From: a virus
Strand: one strand, 5' to 3'
DNA: 24,542 bases
Virus record (IMG/VR): IMGVR_UViG_3300036859_000023
Span: 1 to 24,542 of that record
In this document: one piece after another, positions 13,571 to 21,351 of the stretch
Layout: the number at the start of each line of letters is the position of its first letter
How positions within the stretch are numbered: position 1 is the stretch's first letter
The notes under the pieces: model-generated
Databases searched by the model: none
What the model was told of the DNA's origin: nothing
The model's input: the letters and a program-made list of their open reading frames with translations, nothing else
Translations under genes and position numbers: made by a program

Positions 13571-15355
13571 ATGCCGTCACCGGTCGCAATACCCCGCATT
13601 CGGTTCAACGACGCCGCGGGTGCGCCGCTGGCGCTCGGCTGGCTTGACACCTACGCAGCGGGCGGCACCACGCCGCTGGCGACCTACAGCGAGTCAACCG
13701 GCACGACGCCCAACGCGAACCCGATCCAGCTCGACGCCAACGGCGAGGCGGTGATCTGGCTCGGCGACTCGGGCGCCTACGACTTCCGGCTGCGCAACTC
13801 GGCGCTCGTCGTCCAGCCCGTGCCCGGGCTCGCGGTGCAGAGCATGGCGCGCGTGGCGAGTGCGGCGGGAACCACCACGCTGGCGAGCCTTGCCAGCACG
13901 GCAACCGCGGCAGTCGGTGCGGCTCTGGTGGGATGGCTCGATACGCTGGCCTACGCCGCGAATACCGTGGGCTGGGCACTCAGGAGCCTTGCTGGCGGCA
14001 ACTCCATCCTGCGCTACATCCCGATCGCCGAGTGGCCTGCAATCGCCGCAGGAACCACGACCACGGACCTGACGAGCTACATCGCGTCGGCGCTGACGGC
14101 GAAGAACGACATCTACGTTCCGAGCGGCACGTTCATCGGCGAATGGGACTTGAGCGGCAAGCGTGGCAAGACGATCAGATGTGCGGGTCGCGATGTCACG
14201 ATCCTGAAGAACGTCGATGCCACCCCAGTCTTCACGCTGAACAACACGGCGAGCGATTGCAAGTCGCACCACTTCGAAGGCTTCAAGGTCCAGAACCGCG
14301 ACGAGGCGACGTACCCGACTTGCGATGCCTTCCTGATCAGCGGCAACGCGACGAACGAGAACGACTTCCACACCTTCAAGGAAGTCGATGTTGTCGACAT
14401 GCGATACGGCTGGAATATCTCCAGCCGGATGATCTGGAGCAGTTGGGAAGACTGTCATGCGATGTCGTGCGTGGACGGTTTCCACTGCGACACCACGCAG
14501 AACGTGTCTGTGTTGTCGCTCCGCCAATGCCGGTTCGGGGCAAACACCGGCTACGGGATGTACCTGAACAAGGCTTCAGGCGATCCGTTCTTCGGCTGGA
14601 CGCTGGACAACGTCACCAACGAGAAGAACGCGTTGAACGGCCTGCGCGTCTCGGGTGCGGCATCCGGCATCGCAGGCTTCACGATCATCGGCGGGCACTA
14701 CGAAGAGAACACGACGACGGTAGCGGCCGGCGCGACGGCCCCGCGCAAGGCGAACATCTTCATCGACGCTGCGCAGTGCATCGGGCTGAACATCATTGGC
14801 GTCCCACTGCTTGGAACGCCGCTCGCGACAGCGCTTGACTGGGGCGTGTATATCTCGTCCACGACTTGCAGCGGCTACATCGGCCCGTGCCGCCCAGGAA
14901 CCTTCACGCTCGGCTTCGTCAGCAACACCAGCGGCGTTGTAGTCGTTGCTCCACAGGAGGGCGGCACAACGACGCTCAGCGGTGCGGGGGCGTACACCTT
15001 GGGCCGAGAGTCGTTCACCAGCTTCACCGGGACACTGACTGGCTGCACGACGAGTCCGACAGGAACCATCCAGTACGTGGCTCAACTGCATCAAGTGACG
15101 CTCGATATCCCAATCATCGAGGCGACAAGCAATACCACTGCAGCCACGATTACCGGTATGCCGGCGGCAATCCGTCCGACAGCTACGAAGACATTGCAAT
15201 GCCTGGTCAAGGATAACGGAACCGTTGTGCACGGCCTCGCGCAGATCGACAGCACCGGGACCATCACCCTCCAGAACGGCATTGGTGGTGGCGCGTTCAC
15301 GGGCTCCGGCACGAAGGGCGTTCGAGCCCAGCAGATCACCTACGTGCTGGACTGA
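13571..15355 (+). CDS. Tailspike / tail fibre with head-binding N-domain and beta-helix
   Basis: A 594-aa protein. Residues 1-90 (PRIRFNDAAGAPLALG, then TYAAGGTTPLATYSES, then NPIQLDANGEAVIWLG) form a widespread phage head-binding or attachment domain. Residues about 95-165 are Ala/Thr-rich. Residues about 170-450 look like a pectate-lyase-type right-handed beta-helix (IYVPSGTFIGEWDL, HHFEGFKVQNRDE, DGFHCDTTQNVSV, TIIGGHYEENT). The C-terminal 130 residues are a beta-rich ending. It likely recognises or degrades host surface polysaccharide. The only plausible start is ATG 13571, since an in-frame TAA lies at 13547. There is no Shine-Dalgarno, because the promoter -10 occupies that space. The portal ATG follows its stop by one base. 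Confidence 0.87.
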   Translation: MPSPVAIPRIRFNDAAGAPLALGWLDTYAAGGTTPLATYSESTGTTPNANPIQLDANGEAVIWLGDSGAYDFRLRNSALVVQPVPGLAVQSMARVASAAGTTTLASLASTATAAVGAALVGWLDTLAYAANTVGWALRSLAGGNSILRYIPIAEWPAIAAGTTTTDLTSYIASALTAKNDIYVPSGTFIGEWDLSGKRGKTIRCAGRDVTILKNVDATPVFTLNNTASDCKSHHFEGFKVQNRDEATYPTCDAFLISGNATNENDFHTFKEVDVVDMRYGWNISSRMIWSSWEDCHAMSCVDGFHCDTTQNVSVLSLRQCRFGANTGYGMYLNKASGDPFFGWTLDNVTNEKNALNGLRVSGAASGIAGFTIIGGHYEENTTTVAAGATAPRKANIFIDAAQCIGLNIIGVPLLGTPLATALDWGVYISSTTCSGYIGPCRPGTFTLGFVSNTSGVVVVAPQEGGTTTLSGAGAYTLGRESFTSFTGTLTGCTTSPTGTIQYVAQLHQVTLDIPIIEATSNTTAATITGMPAAIRPTATKTLQCLVKDNGTVVHGLAQIDSTGTITLQNGIGGGAFTGSGTKGVRAQQITYVLD

Positions 15356-15356
15356 G

Positions 15357-17516
15357 ATGAAGCAAGACCGCCTCCAGCGCGCCAAGGAACGATACGCCGA
15401 CGCGTGCGAGGCGATGCACGAGCAGCACGCGCGCATCCGCGAGGACTTGCGCTTCTCGAACCCGGCCAAGCCGGAGCAGTGGACAGATCAGGCAAGAGAG
15501 TTGCGCGGCAACACGCGGCCGATGATGACGTTCAATCATTGCCCGAAGTTCATCCGCCAGGTGGTGAACGACGGTCGGGCTTCTGTTCCTTCGTTCCAGG
15601 TCACGCCGGCAGATTCGTTCGCTCACGCCAAGGCCGCAGAGATCATCAACGGTCGCATTCGACACATCGAGTACGTGAGCAAGGCGCGCGTGGCCTACAC
15701 GACGGCTCTAGGACATGCCGCTGACTGCGGCCTGGGCTGGATTCGTGTCGAGCCGCAAATCCTGAACCCGGAAACGAACCAGCAAGAGCCTCGAATCATG
15801 CGGGTGCATGACCCGCTCTCGTGTGTGCTCGACGTGGATTCGACAGAGCCGGATGGGTGCGATGCCGAGTGGGGGTTCGTGCTGTCGCCGATGAGCCGCG
15901 CGAAGTTCAAGCGCCAATGGCCGAAGGCGATGCCGTCGCAGGGTTGGACGGACGAATTTCGCCTGTGGACCTACGGCGATACGGTGCTCGTGGCCGACTA
16001 CTACGAGATCGTCCGCAAGAAGACGAACAAGATTCTGATCCGAACGCCGGATGGTGAGACGGTTTCGCTGACCGAAGACGAGTATTGGGAAGTCGCGAAG
16101 GCCATCGGCATCAATCCCGAAGTCGTCAGCCAATTCACGATGGAAGATAAGACCGTCATCGGCTCGAAGATGACAGGCGCTGAGGAACTCGAGGAAACCG
16201 AATTCCCATCGTCCTATATCCCGCTGGTGCCTGTGATCGGCGATGAAACGTGGGTGGATGGCAAGCGCTATCTGTGCGGCCTGACCCGTCAACTAATGGA
16301 CGGTCAGCGCATGCACAACGCCGAGATGTCGTCGTACACCGAGAGCATCCTCGCGCAGCCGAAAGCGCCGTTTGCCGTGCCGATGCGCGCCATTGAAGGC
16401 CATGAAGCGGCGTGGAAGAAGCTCAACACCGGCAACCCGGCCTTTTTGCCGTACAACGACACGGACGAAGATGGTCCCGTTGCGGCGCCGACTCGCCTGA
16501 GCCCGCCGCAGATTCCATCTGCCTTTGCAAATGGCGCCATGATGGCGATCGGCGAAATGGAAGGCTCGGTTGGCATGTACAAGGCCAGCTTCGGCCAGCA
16601 GTCCAACGCCGTCAGCGGCAGAGCCAAGCAGGCCGACCGCCGAGAGAGCGACACCGGAACCTTTCACTATCACGACAACCTCGCTCGAGCGGTCGAGCAG
16701 ATGGGCCGCATCGTGGTGGACATGGACCGGCGGCTCACGGACACCGCGCGCAGCGTGCGCACGATGAGCGAAGACGGCACCGCCGGCATGGTGCGCTATG
16801 ACCCGCAGATGGCAGGTGCCGTGCAGATGAAGGGCCGCACGCAGGAAGTGCAGGCGATCAATCCGCGCATCGGCACATACGACCTACGCGTGAAGGTCGG
16901 GCCGTCTTTCCTCACACAGAACGAAGAGACGGCCACCGAGCTCGGCGAGATGTTCCAGGGCGCTCCGCAGTTGCTGCCGGTTCTCGGCCCGACCTGGGTG
17001 CGCCTGAAGGGCATCCCTGGTGCCGAGAAGATCGCCAAGTTGCTGGTCTCGATGGCGCCCCCCGAGGTGCAGAAGATCGAAGCGGAAGGTGACGAAGAGA
17101 CGCCGATCCCGCCGCAGGCAAAGGCCGCCATCGAGCAGCTGGAAACGCAAGTGCAGGAACTCGCGCAGGCGCTCGAAGCTGCCGCGGCAGAAGCCGAGAA
17201 GACCGGCATCGAGGCAAGCAAGGCGAAGACCGAGAGCGACAAGGCCGAGGCCGAGATGCTCACACGCGGCTACGAGGCTGTGACGGAGCGCATCAAGGTG
17301 CTCGCTCCTGGCCTTGCACCGGAGCAGATTTTCGCGCTCGCTCAGATGACGTTCGGGCAAGGCATGGCGGTTCCGCCTGTCAGCGATGAGCCGCCCATCA
17401 CAGGCATTGAGCCGCCACAAGTTCCCATGGACCAATCCGGTCCCGCCATGGACGCGGGCGAATTCGCGCAGCCAACCCAAACCCTCGAACCACTAGAGAC
17501 CGGAGAACTCCCATGA
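15357..17516 (+). CDS. Portal protein, P22 gp1 family
   Basis: A 719-aa protein, nearly the length of P22 portal (725 aa). The N-terminus (RAKERYADACEAMHEQHARI, then REDLRFSNP, then RPMMTFNHCPKFIRQVVND) is the signature of the P22 portal family, followed by YTTALGHAADCGLGWIRV and the portal core. Residues about 585-645 (AIEQLETQVQELAQALEAA and on) form a long coiled coil corresponding to the C-terminal barrel that projects into the P22 capsid. The last 45 residues are Pro/Glu-rich. The dodecameric portal is the DNA entry and exit channel. Start 15357 is chosen because it follows the tailspike TGA directly; an in-frame upstream extension would overlap the tailspike. The portal is far from terminase and coat, an unusual order for this family. 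Confidence 0.92.
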   Translation: MKQDRLQRAKERYADACEAMHEQHARIREDLRFSNPAKPEQWTDQARELRGNTRPMMTFNHCPKFIRQVVNDGRASVPSFQVTPADSFAHAKAAEIINGRIRHIEYVSKARVAYTTALGHAADCGLGWIRVEPQILNPETNQQEPRIMRVHDPLSCVLDVDSTEPDGCDAEWGFVLSPMSRAKFKRQWPKAMPSQGWTDEFRLWTYGDTVLVADYYEIVRKKTNKILIRTPDGETVSLTEDEYWEVAKAIGINPEVVSQFTMEDKTVIGSKMTGAEELEETEFPSSYIPLVPVIGDETWVDGKRYLCGLTRQLMDGQRMHNAEMSSYTESILAQPKAPFAVPMRAIEGHEAAWKKLNTGNPAFLPYNDTDEDGPVAAPTRLSPPQIPSAFANGAMMAIGEMEGSVGMYKASFGQQSNAVSGRAKQADRRESDTGTFHYHDNLARAVEQMGRIVVDMDRRLTDTARSVRTMSEDGTAGMVRYDPQMAGAVQMKGRTQEVQAINPRIGTYDLRVKVGPSFLTQNEETATELGEMFQGAPQLLPVLGPTWVRLKGIPGAEKIAKLLVSMAPPEVQKIEAEGDEETPIPPQAKAAIEQLETQVQELAQALEAAAAEAEKTGIEASKAKTESDKAEAEMLTRGYEAVTERIKVLAPGLAPEQIFALAQMTFGQGMAVPPVSDEPPITGIEPPQVPMDQSGPAMDAGEFAQPTQTLEPLETGELP

Positions 17517-18007
17517 TCACCAGAGAACCCATCGCCGCTGGCGAGCTCGCCACCCGCACCGGCCGTCAAGGCGTCGTCTATGTCGATGACGCAACCGGCA
17601 TGGCCTACGTGTGGGACGGCACGAACAGCAAGTTTCAGCCGCTGAACGATCGGGCGAAACACCGCACGGGTGCCGCCGTTTCCGGCACCGGCACCATCAC
17701 TGCAGCGCAACTCGTCACCGGCGCGCTCGTGTTCAGCGGCGGCGCCGGCTCGCTGACCCTGCCGACCGGAACGCTACTCGGCGCTGCTCTCGGCGCGGCG
17801 GCCGGCACCGTCTTCGACTTCACCGTCACCAACGTGGCCGGCAGCGGCATTTGCACGATTGTCGCGAGCACGAACATCGTCGCCGGCCCGGCCGTCATCA
17901 CGGGCGGCGCAACCCTGACCGTGGCCAACAGCGCGACCCAAGGCATTGGCCTCTTCCGCATCGTCTTCTTCAGCGCGACGGCTGCGGTGCTGTTCCGCAT
18001 CGGCTAA
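17513..18007 (+). CDS. Small beta-rich structural-type protein after portal
   Basis: A 164-aa protein whose ATG overlaps the portal stop as ATGA. Residues 1-48 (REPIAAGELATRTGRQGVVY, then MAYVWDGTNSKFQPL) resemble short phage collar or fibre-attachment segments. Residues about 55-164 are Gly/Ala/Thr/Val-rich beta strands (LTLPTGTLLGAALGAAAGTV, NVAGSGICTIVAS, GLFRIVFFS), like phage decoration domains. No signal peptide is visible, unlike the next four genes. It may be a virion decoration or neck protein; this is inference from composition and coupling to the portal. Confidence 0.65.
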   Translation: MITREPIAAGELATRTGRQGVVYVDDATGMAYVWDGTNSKFQPLNDRAKHRTGAAVSGTGTITAAQLVTGALVFSGGAGSLTLPTGTLLGAALGAAAGTVFDFTVTNVAGSGICTIVASTNIVAGPAVITGGATLTVANSATQGIGLFRIVFFSATAAVLFRIG

Positions 18008-18016
18008 AGCAAGGCC

Positions 18017-18025
18017 AAAAGGTGA
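18017..18025 (+). promoter_or_regulatory. Ribosome binding site deciding the start at 18031
   Basis: AAAAGGTGA ends 5 nt before ATG 18031. This start places a typical Sec signal peptide at the very N-terminus, so the long in-frame upstream extension across the preceding gene can be dismissed. Confidence 0.7.
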
Positions 18026-18030
18026 TCCAA

Positions 18031-20118
18031 ATGAAGAAGTTCCTCCAAGCAGTCGGCGTTTGGGTCGCCTTGGCGTTCGCGTGCTCGCTTGCGTCAGCGC
18101 AGACCACATCGAAGAACATCACGGCGATCAACTCGACGCCGACTGCGACGTGTTCGGCGAACTCTTGCGTTGTCTTCGACATGCTTGGCAAGGGCGCCGC
18201 AGCGGTCCAAGTGACCGGCACCTACACGGCATCGGGTGGCCTGTCTGCACAGGTAACGGCGGACGGGACAACGTGGGTCACGCTCGGCGCGACCACGACA
18301 TTCAAGCGTCTATCCACAGGCGTGACCACGGCGACCATCACGTCAGGCCAGCAGGACGTGTACCAACTGTCATCGGACTGCACGGGCGCCTTTGCCTGCC
18401 GGATCACGGCACTAGGCGCGGTCACAGGAACGGCCACGATCACGCCGGTTACGTCGATTGCATCGATCGGCGGCGGGAGTGGCGCTGCGGCCGGCCTGAC
18501 CGATGCAGAGCTCCGCGCGACTCCTGTCCCCGTGAGTGGCACGGTGACGGCTGCCGGTGTGGCACAAGGTTCAACCACCTCCGGCCAGACTGGGGGATTG
18601 ACGCAGTGCGCGGTGACGACGGCCGCCCCGACCTACACCACCGGTCAGACCAGCCCCGTCAGTTGCGACACGAGCGGCAATGTGCGGATCACGGGTGCCG
18701 GCGGTGGTGGCACCTCTTCGACGTTCGGCGCTGCTGTTCCGAGCGCTGGCACGGCTGCTGGTCTGAGCGACGGCACCAACATGGTGTTGCCGCGGGCATT
18801 TGACGCCGACTCAGGCGCTGGCACGCAAACTGTCGCTGGCGTCAGCCTGCGCAAGGCTGCTTCCGGCGGTTCCGTCGAGGCTGGCACCTCGAGCGATCCG
18901 CTGCGCACCGATCCCACTGGCACGACCGCGCAGCCGGCGACCCAGTCCGGCGTCTGGACAGCCCGTGTGCAGGACGGCTCCGGCAACGCGATCACGAGCG
19001 CTGCACGCGGAGCCGAGCGGGCCGTGTCGGTGCAGATCGTCGACGGCAGCGGCGCGCAGGTCACATCATTCGGCGGCAGCGGCGGCACCGCCTCGAACTT
19101 TGGCAGCGCGGTGCCAGCCACAGGAACCGCGGCCGGCGTGAGTGATGGCACCAACATGGTTGCCCCGCGATCGTTCGATGCCGACAGCGGCGCTGGCACG
19201 CAAAATGTGCTCGGCATCAGCTTGCGCAAGGCCGCCAGCGGCGGCAGCGTGGAAGCCGGCACATCGACCGACCCGCTGCGCACCGACCCGACTGGCACCA
19301 CGACGCAGCCGGTGAGCGGCACGGTGAGCATCACGGCCAACAGCGCGGTCAACGTCGCGCAGATGAACGGCGTCGCCACGTCCATGGGCGCCGGCGTCAA
19401 CGGCACCGGTGTGCAGCGCGTCACCATCGCCACGGACGACGCCATGAGCACGGCGATCGTCGGCGTGGCGCACGACGCGGCCGGCGGAACCGTCAACCCG
19501 GCGCTGGTAGGTTGCTACGCGAGCGCTGCGGCACCGACCGACGTGAGCGCCGATACGGATGCTACGCGGGCCTGGTGCCTGCGCAATGGCTCGCGCGCGG
19601 TCACGCCCACCTATGCCGGTGTGCTGCCGTCCACCGGCAACGGCACGGCCGGCACCGGCACGCCGCGCGGCGCGCTCGCGAGCGACAACAGCGCCATTGC
19701 CAACTGGGGTCACGGCGCCGTGGGTTCAGCCGTCCCGAGCAACGCCACGTTCATGGGCGGGCGCACCGGCGCGAACACGCACCCGGTCCCGGTGCCAGAC
19801 ACCACGGCGAAGATCGATGTTTCGACGGCGACCACTGTCGAGATCGTGGCGCTGAGCGCGAGCCAGAAGATCTGGGTCGGCGCGTTCTCGCTCCTTGCTG
19901 GCGGCACCGGCAACATCAAGTTCGTCTACGGCACAGGCACGAACTGCGCCACCGGCATCACAGACTTGACTGGCAACTACAACCTGACGGCGCAGAACGG
20001 CGTGGCCCAAGGCAGCGGCCTGGGCGCCGTACTGGTGGTGCCATCCGGCAATGCTTTGTGCGTGACCACGAGTGCGGCCGTGCAGATGAGCGGCCATGTG
20101 ACCTACACGAAGTTCTGA
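18031..20118 (+). CDS. Large exported repeat protein with virion-like domains
   Basis: A 695-aa protein. Residues 1-24 (MKKFLQAVGVWVALAFACSL, then ASAQTT) are a classical Sec signal peptide with an Ala-Ser-Ala cleavage site. The mature part starts with a beta domain (AVQVTGTYTASGGLSAQVTA, then DGTTWVTLG) of the kind found in phage minor structural proteins. Short SGTVT linkers follow, then two copies of a 75-residue unit (228-302 and 353-427; 62 of 75 residues identical), and a C-terminal beta domain at about 570-695 (VEIVALSASQKIWVGAFSL, then NALCVTTSAAVQMSGHVTY) also common in phage proteins. Composition is Gly/Thr/Ala/Ser-rich with few charges, as in adhesins. Export plus phage-type domains is a contradiction worth noting: a periplasmic protein cannot easily join a virion assembled in the cytoplasm. 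Confidence 0.8.
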   Translation: MKKFLQAVGVWVALAFACSLASAQTTSKNITAINSTPTATCSANSCVVFDMLGKGAAAVQVTGTYTASGGLSAQVTADGTTWVTLGATTTFKRLSTGVTTATITSGQQDVYQLSSDCTGAFACRITALGAVTGTATITPVTSIASIGGGSGAAAGLTDAELRATPVPVSGTVTAAGVAQGSTTSGQTGGLTQCAVTTAAPTYTTGQTSPVSCDTSGNVRITGAGGGGTSSTFGAAVPSAGTAAGLSDGTNMVLPRAFDADSGAGTQTVAGVSLRKAASGGSVEAGTSSDPLRTDPTGTTAQPATQSGVWTARVQDGSGNAITSAARGAERAVSVQIVDGSGAQVTSFGGSGGTASNFGSAVPATGTAAGVSDGTNMVAPRSFDADSGAGTQNVLGISLRKAASGGSVEAGTSTDPLRTDPTGTTTQPVSGTVSITANSAVNVAQMNGVATSMGAGVNGTGVQRVTIATDDAMSTAIVGVAHDAAGGTVNPALVGCYASAAAPTDVSADTDATRAWCLRNGSRAVTPTYAGVLPSTGNGTAGTGTPRGALASDNSAIANWGHGAVGSAVPSNATFMGGRTGANTHPVPVPDTTAKIDVSTATTVEIVALSASQKIWVGAFSLLAGGTGNIKFVYGTGTNCATGITDLTGNYNLTAQNGVAQGSGLGAVLVVPSGNALCVTTSAAVQMSGHVTYTKF
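18712..18936 (+). repeat. 75-codon repeat unit, copy 1
   Basis: It encodes residues 228-302 of the exported repeat protein, beginning TSSTFGAAVP and containing SDGTNMV, FDADSGAGTQ, SLRKAASGGSVEAGTS and DPLRTDPTGTT. It aligns without gaps to copy 2, starting 375 nt downstream, at 62 of 75 residues by my count. Confidence 0.85.
19087..19311 (+). repeat. 75-codon repeat unit, copy 2
   Basis: It encodes residues 353-427 of the exported repeat protein, beginning TASNFGSAVP. Many synonymous sites differ from copy 1, including serine codons switched between TCN and AGC, while the protein is conserved. That implies an old duplication kept under protein-level constraint rather than a recent DNA repeat. 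Confidence 0.85.
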
Positions 20119-20122
20119 CGCC

Positions 20123-20965
20123 ATGCGCCGCATCACTGCATACCTGCTCGCGCTGCTGCTGGCGTTCAGCAGCAGCGTCACGCACAGCGGCTCGCTGACG
20201 CTCATTGGCGCCGGCAGGGCGGCAGCCGCTGCCGGCGGCGCTGGCGGTGCGCTTACGGTGCAGGCTGTCGGCACCGTTGCGAGTGCCACAGGCGGCAGCG
20301 GCTCGACGGCACTCGCGGTCACCGTACCAGCGAGCGCGGCATCCGGTGAGCGCCTCGTCTGTTTCGGCGCAATCAGGTCGTCGGTTGACACGGCGCCGAC
20401 GATGCCGGGTGGCTGGACCCTGATCGGCAGCGTGTCGGGCGGTGGCGGTTCCTGGGGCAACGGGACCGGACCGTCGCGGGTATTCGCCTTCAGCAAGACA
20501 TCAGACGGCACCGAAGGCGGAAGCAGCGTCGATCTCACCAACGACCGCGGCACCGACAGCAATGCAAAGACTTGGGCTGTCATTGTCCGCGTCAGTAAGA
20601 CCAATTCGAACTGGGTTGCCGAGGCGCAAGTCAACGGCGAGGACACAACCGGTGGCACCGCGTATAGCGCAGCAGGCGGCTCACTTGAGCAACTGCAGAA
20701 CGACTTGGTTTGGACGGTGACCGGCTGGAACATCGATGAAATTGCGAGCCCGGACACAGAGACCCTCACATCGTCTGGCGTGACATATGGGACGCTGACT
20801 CAGCGCGCCCAAGCATCTGGATTCACGGGCAACCAGGGCGGCTTCAATCTCTATTCGCGGCCAGTGACCACGGGCGCGACCTCTGCGCCGACGTTCGCAT
20901 TCACCTTCACGGGCGCGACGCCGACCGGCGTGACGATGTTCGTGCGTATGCGGGACTCGACATGA
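20123..20965 (+). CDS. Exported beta-sandwich-like protein
   Basis: A 280-aa protein. The N-terminus (MRRITAYLLALLLAFSSSV) is a Sec-type signal with Arg2/Arg3 and a strong hydrophobic core; the cleavage site near residues 20-24 is less clear than in its neighbours. The mature chain (ALTVQAVGTVASATGGSG, then ALAVTVPASAASGERLVC, then PGGWTLIGSV) matches a beta-sandwich pattern seen in phage and bacterial surface proteins: alternating Ser/Thr strands, a GERL segment leading to a P-GGW-L turn. The C-terminus (APTFAFTFTGATPTGVTM) is also beta. No catalytic motif is seen. It lies 4 nt after the large repeat protein and overlaps the next gene as ATGA. Confidence 0.75.
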   Translation: MRRITAYLLALLLAFSSSVTHSGSLTLIGAGRAAAAAGGAGGALTVQAVGTVASATGGSGSTALAVTVPASAASGERLVCFGAIRSSVDTAPTMPGGWTLIGSVSGGGGSWGNGTGPSRVFAFSKTSDGTEGGSSVDLTNDRGTDSNAKTWAVIVRVSKTNSNWVAEAQVNGEDTTGGTAYSAAGGSLEQLQNDLVWTVTGWNIDEIASPDTETLTSSGVTYGTLTQRAQASGFTGNQGGFNLYSRPVTTGATSAPTFAFTFTGATPTGVTMFVRMRDST

Positions 20966-21351
20966 CGCAGCGCCTGCGCCTGTTCCTGCTGGCGCTGGCG
21001 CTCGCGTTCAGCGGGTTCGCACCTGACGCGAGCGCTGGCAGGCTCGTCAGCCGTGGATCATCTGGCGGCGAGTCGTTCCCGGACATCACGGCGCCCGGTG
21101 GCGCAACCTCGTTCGCCGTCACTTGGAACGCGGAACCCGGCGCTGACGGGTACTTGGTCTATTTCGCGACCGCGACCCAGACGTTCCCTGACTTCAGCCT
21201 GTACACCTATCGCTACAAGGTGACCGGCGGCGCCACCGTCACCAAGACCGTGAGCAGCATCGCGTCGAACACGTACTACGTGCGGGTAGCTGCCTACATC
21301 GGAACGACCGTGCGCGAGTTGTCGCACGAAATCGTGAAGGTATCGTCATGA
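20962..21351 (+). CDS. Exported fibronectin type III-like single-domain protein
   Basis: A 129-aa protein. Residues 1-25 (MTQRLRLFLLALALAFSGF, then APDASAG) are a Sec signal peptide with a D-A-S-A cleavage region. The mature part (residues about 44-128) is one fibronectin type III-like domain: FAVTWNAEPGADGYLVYFAT is the canonical W..A.gAdgY.vy strand pair, and TYYVRVAAYIGTTVRELS corresponds to the Y.vrV.Ay F-G region. Such domains serve as spacers or binding modules in extracellular and virion proteins. A stand-alone exported copy suggests a surface-binding factor or a partner of the neighbouring exported proteins. It is joined to both neighbours by ATGA overlaps. Confidence 0.8.
   Translation: MTQRLRLFLLALALAFSGFAPDASAGRLVSRGSSGGESFPDITAPGGATSFAVTWNAEPGADGYLVYFATATQTFPDFSLYTYRYKVTGGATVTKTVSSIASNTYYVRVAAYIGTTVRELSHEIVKVSS

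Noticed and set aside
13459-13647. 62-aa plus-strand frame spanning the promoter and tailspike start
   Set aside because: It would be translated through the promoter, has no ribosome site, and its second half is out of frame with the well-recognised head-binding domain.
15225-15356. In-frame upstream extension of the portal
   Set aside because: It runs through the end of the tailspike in another frame, and the portal family N-terminus begins at 15357.
17611-18030. In-frame upstream extension of the large exported protein
   Set aside because: It overlaps the small post-portal gene and encodes Arg/His-rich sequence; ATG 18031 has a strong ribosome site and starts a signal peptide.
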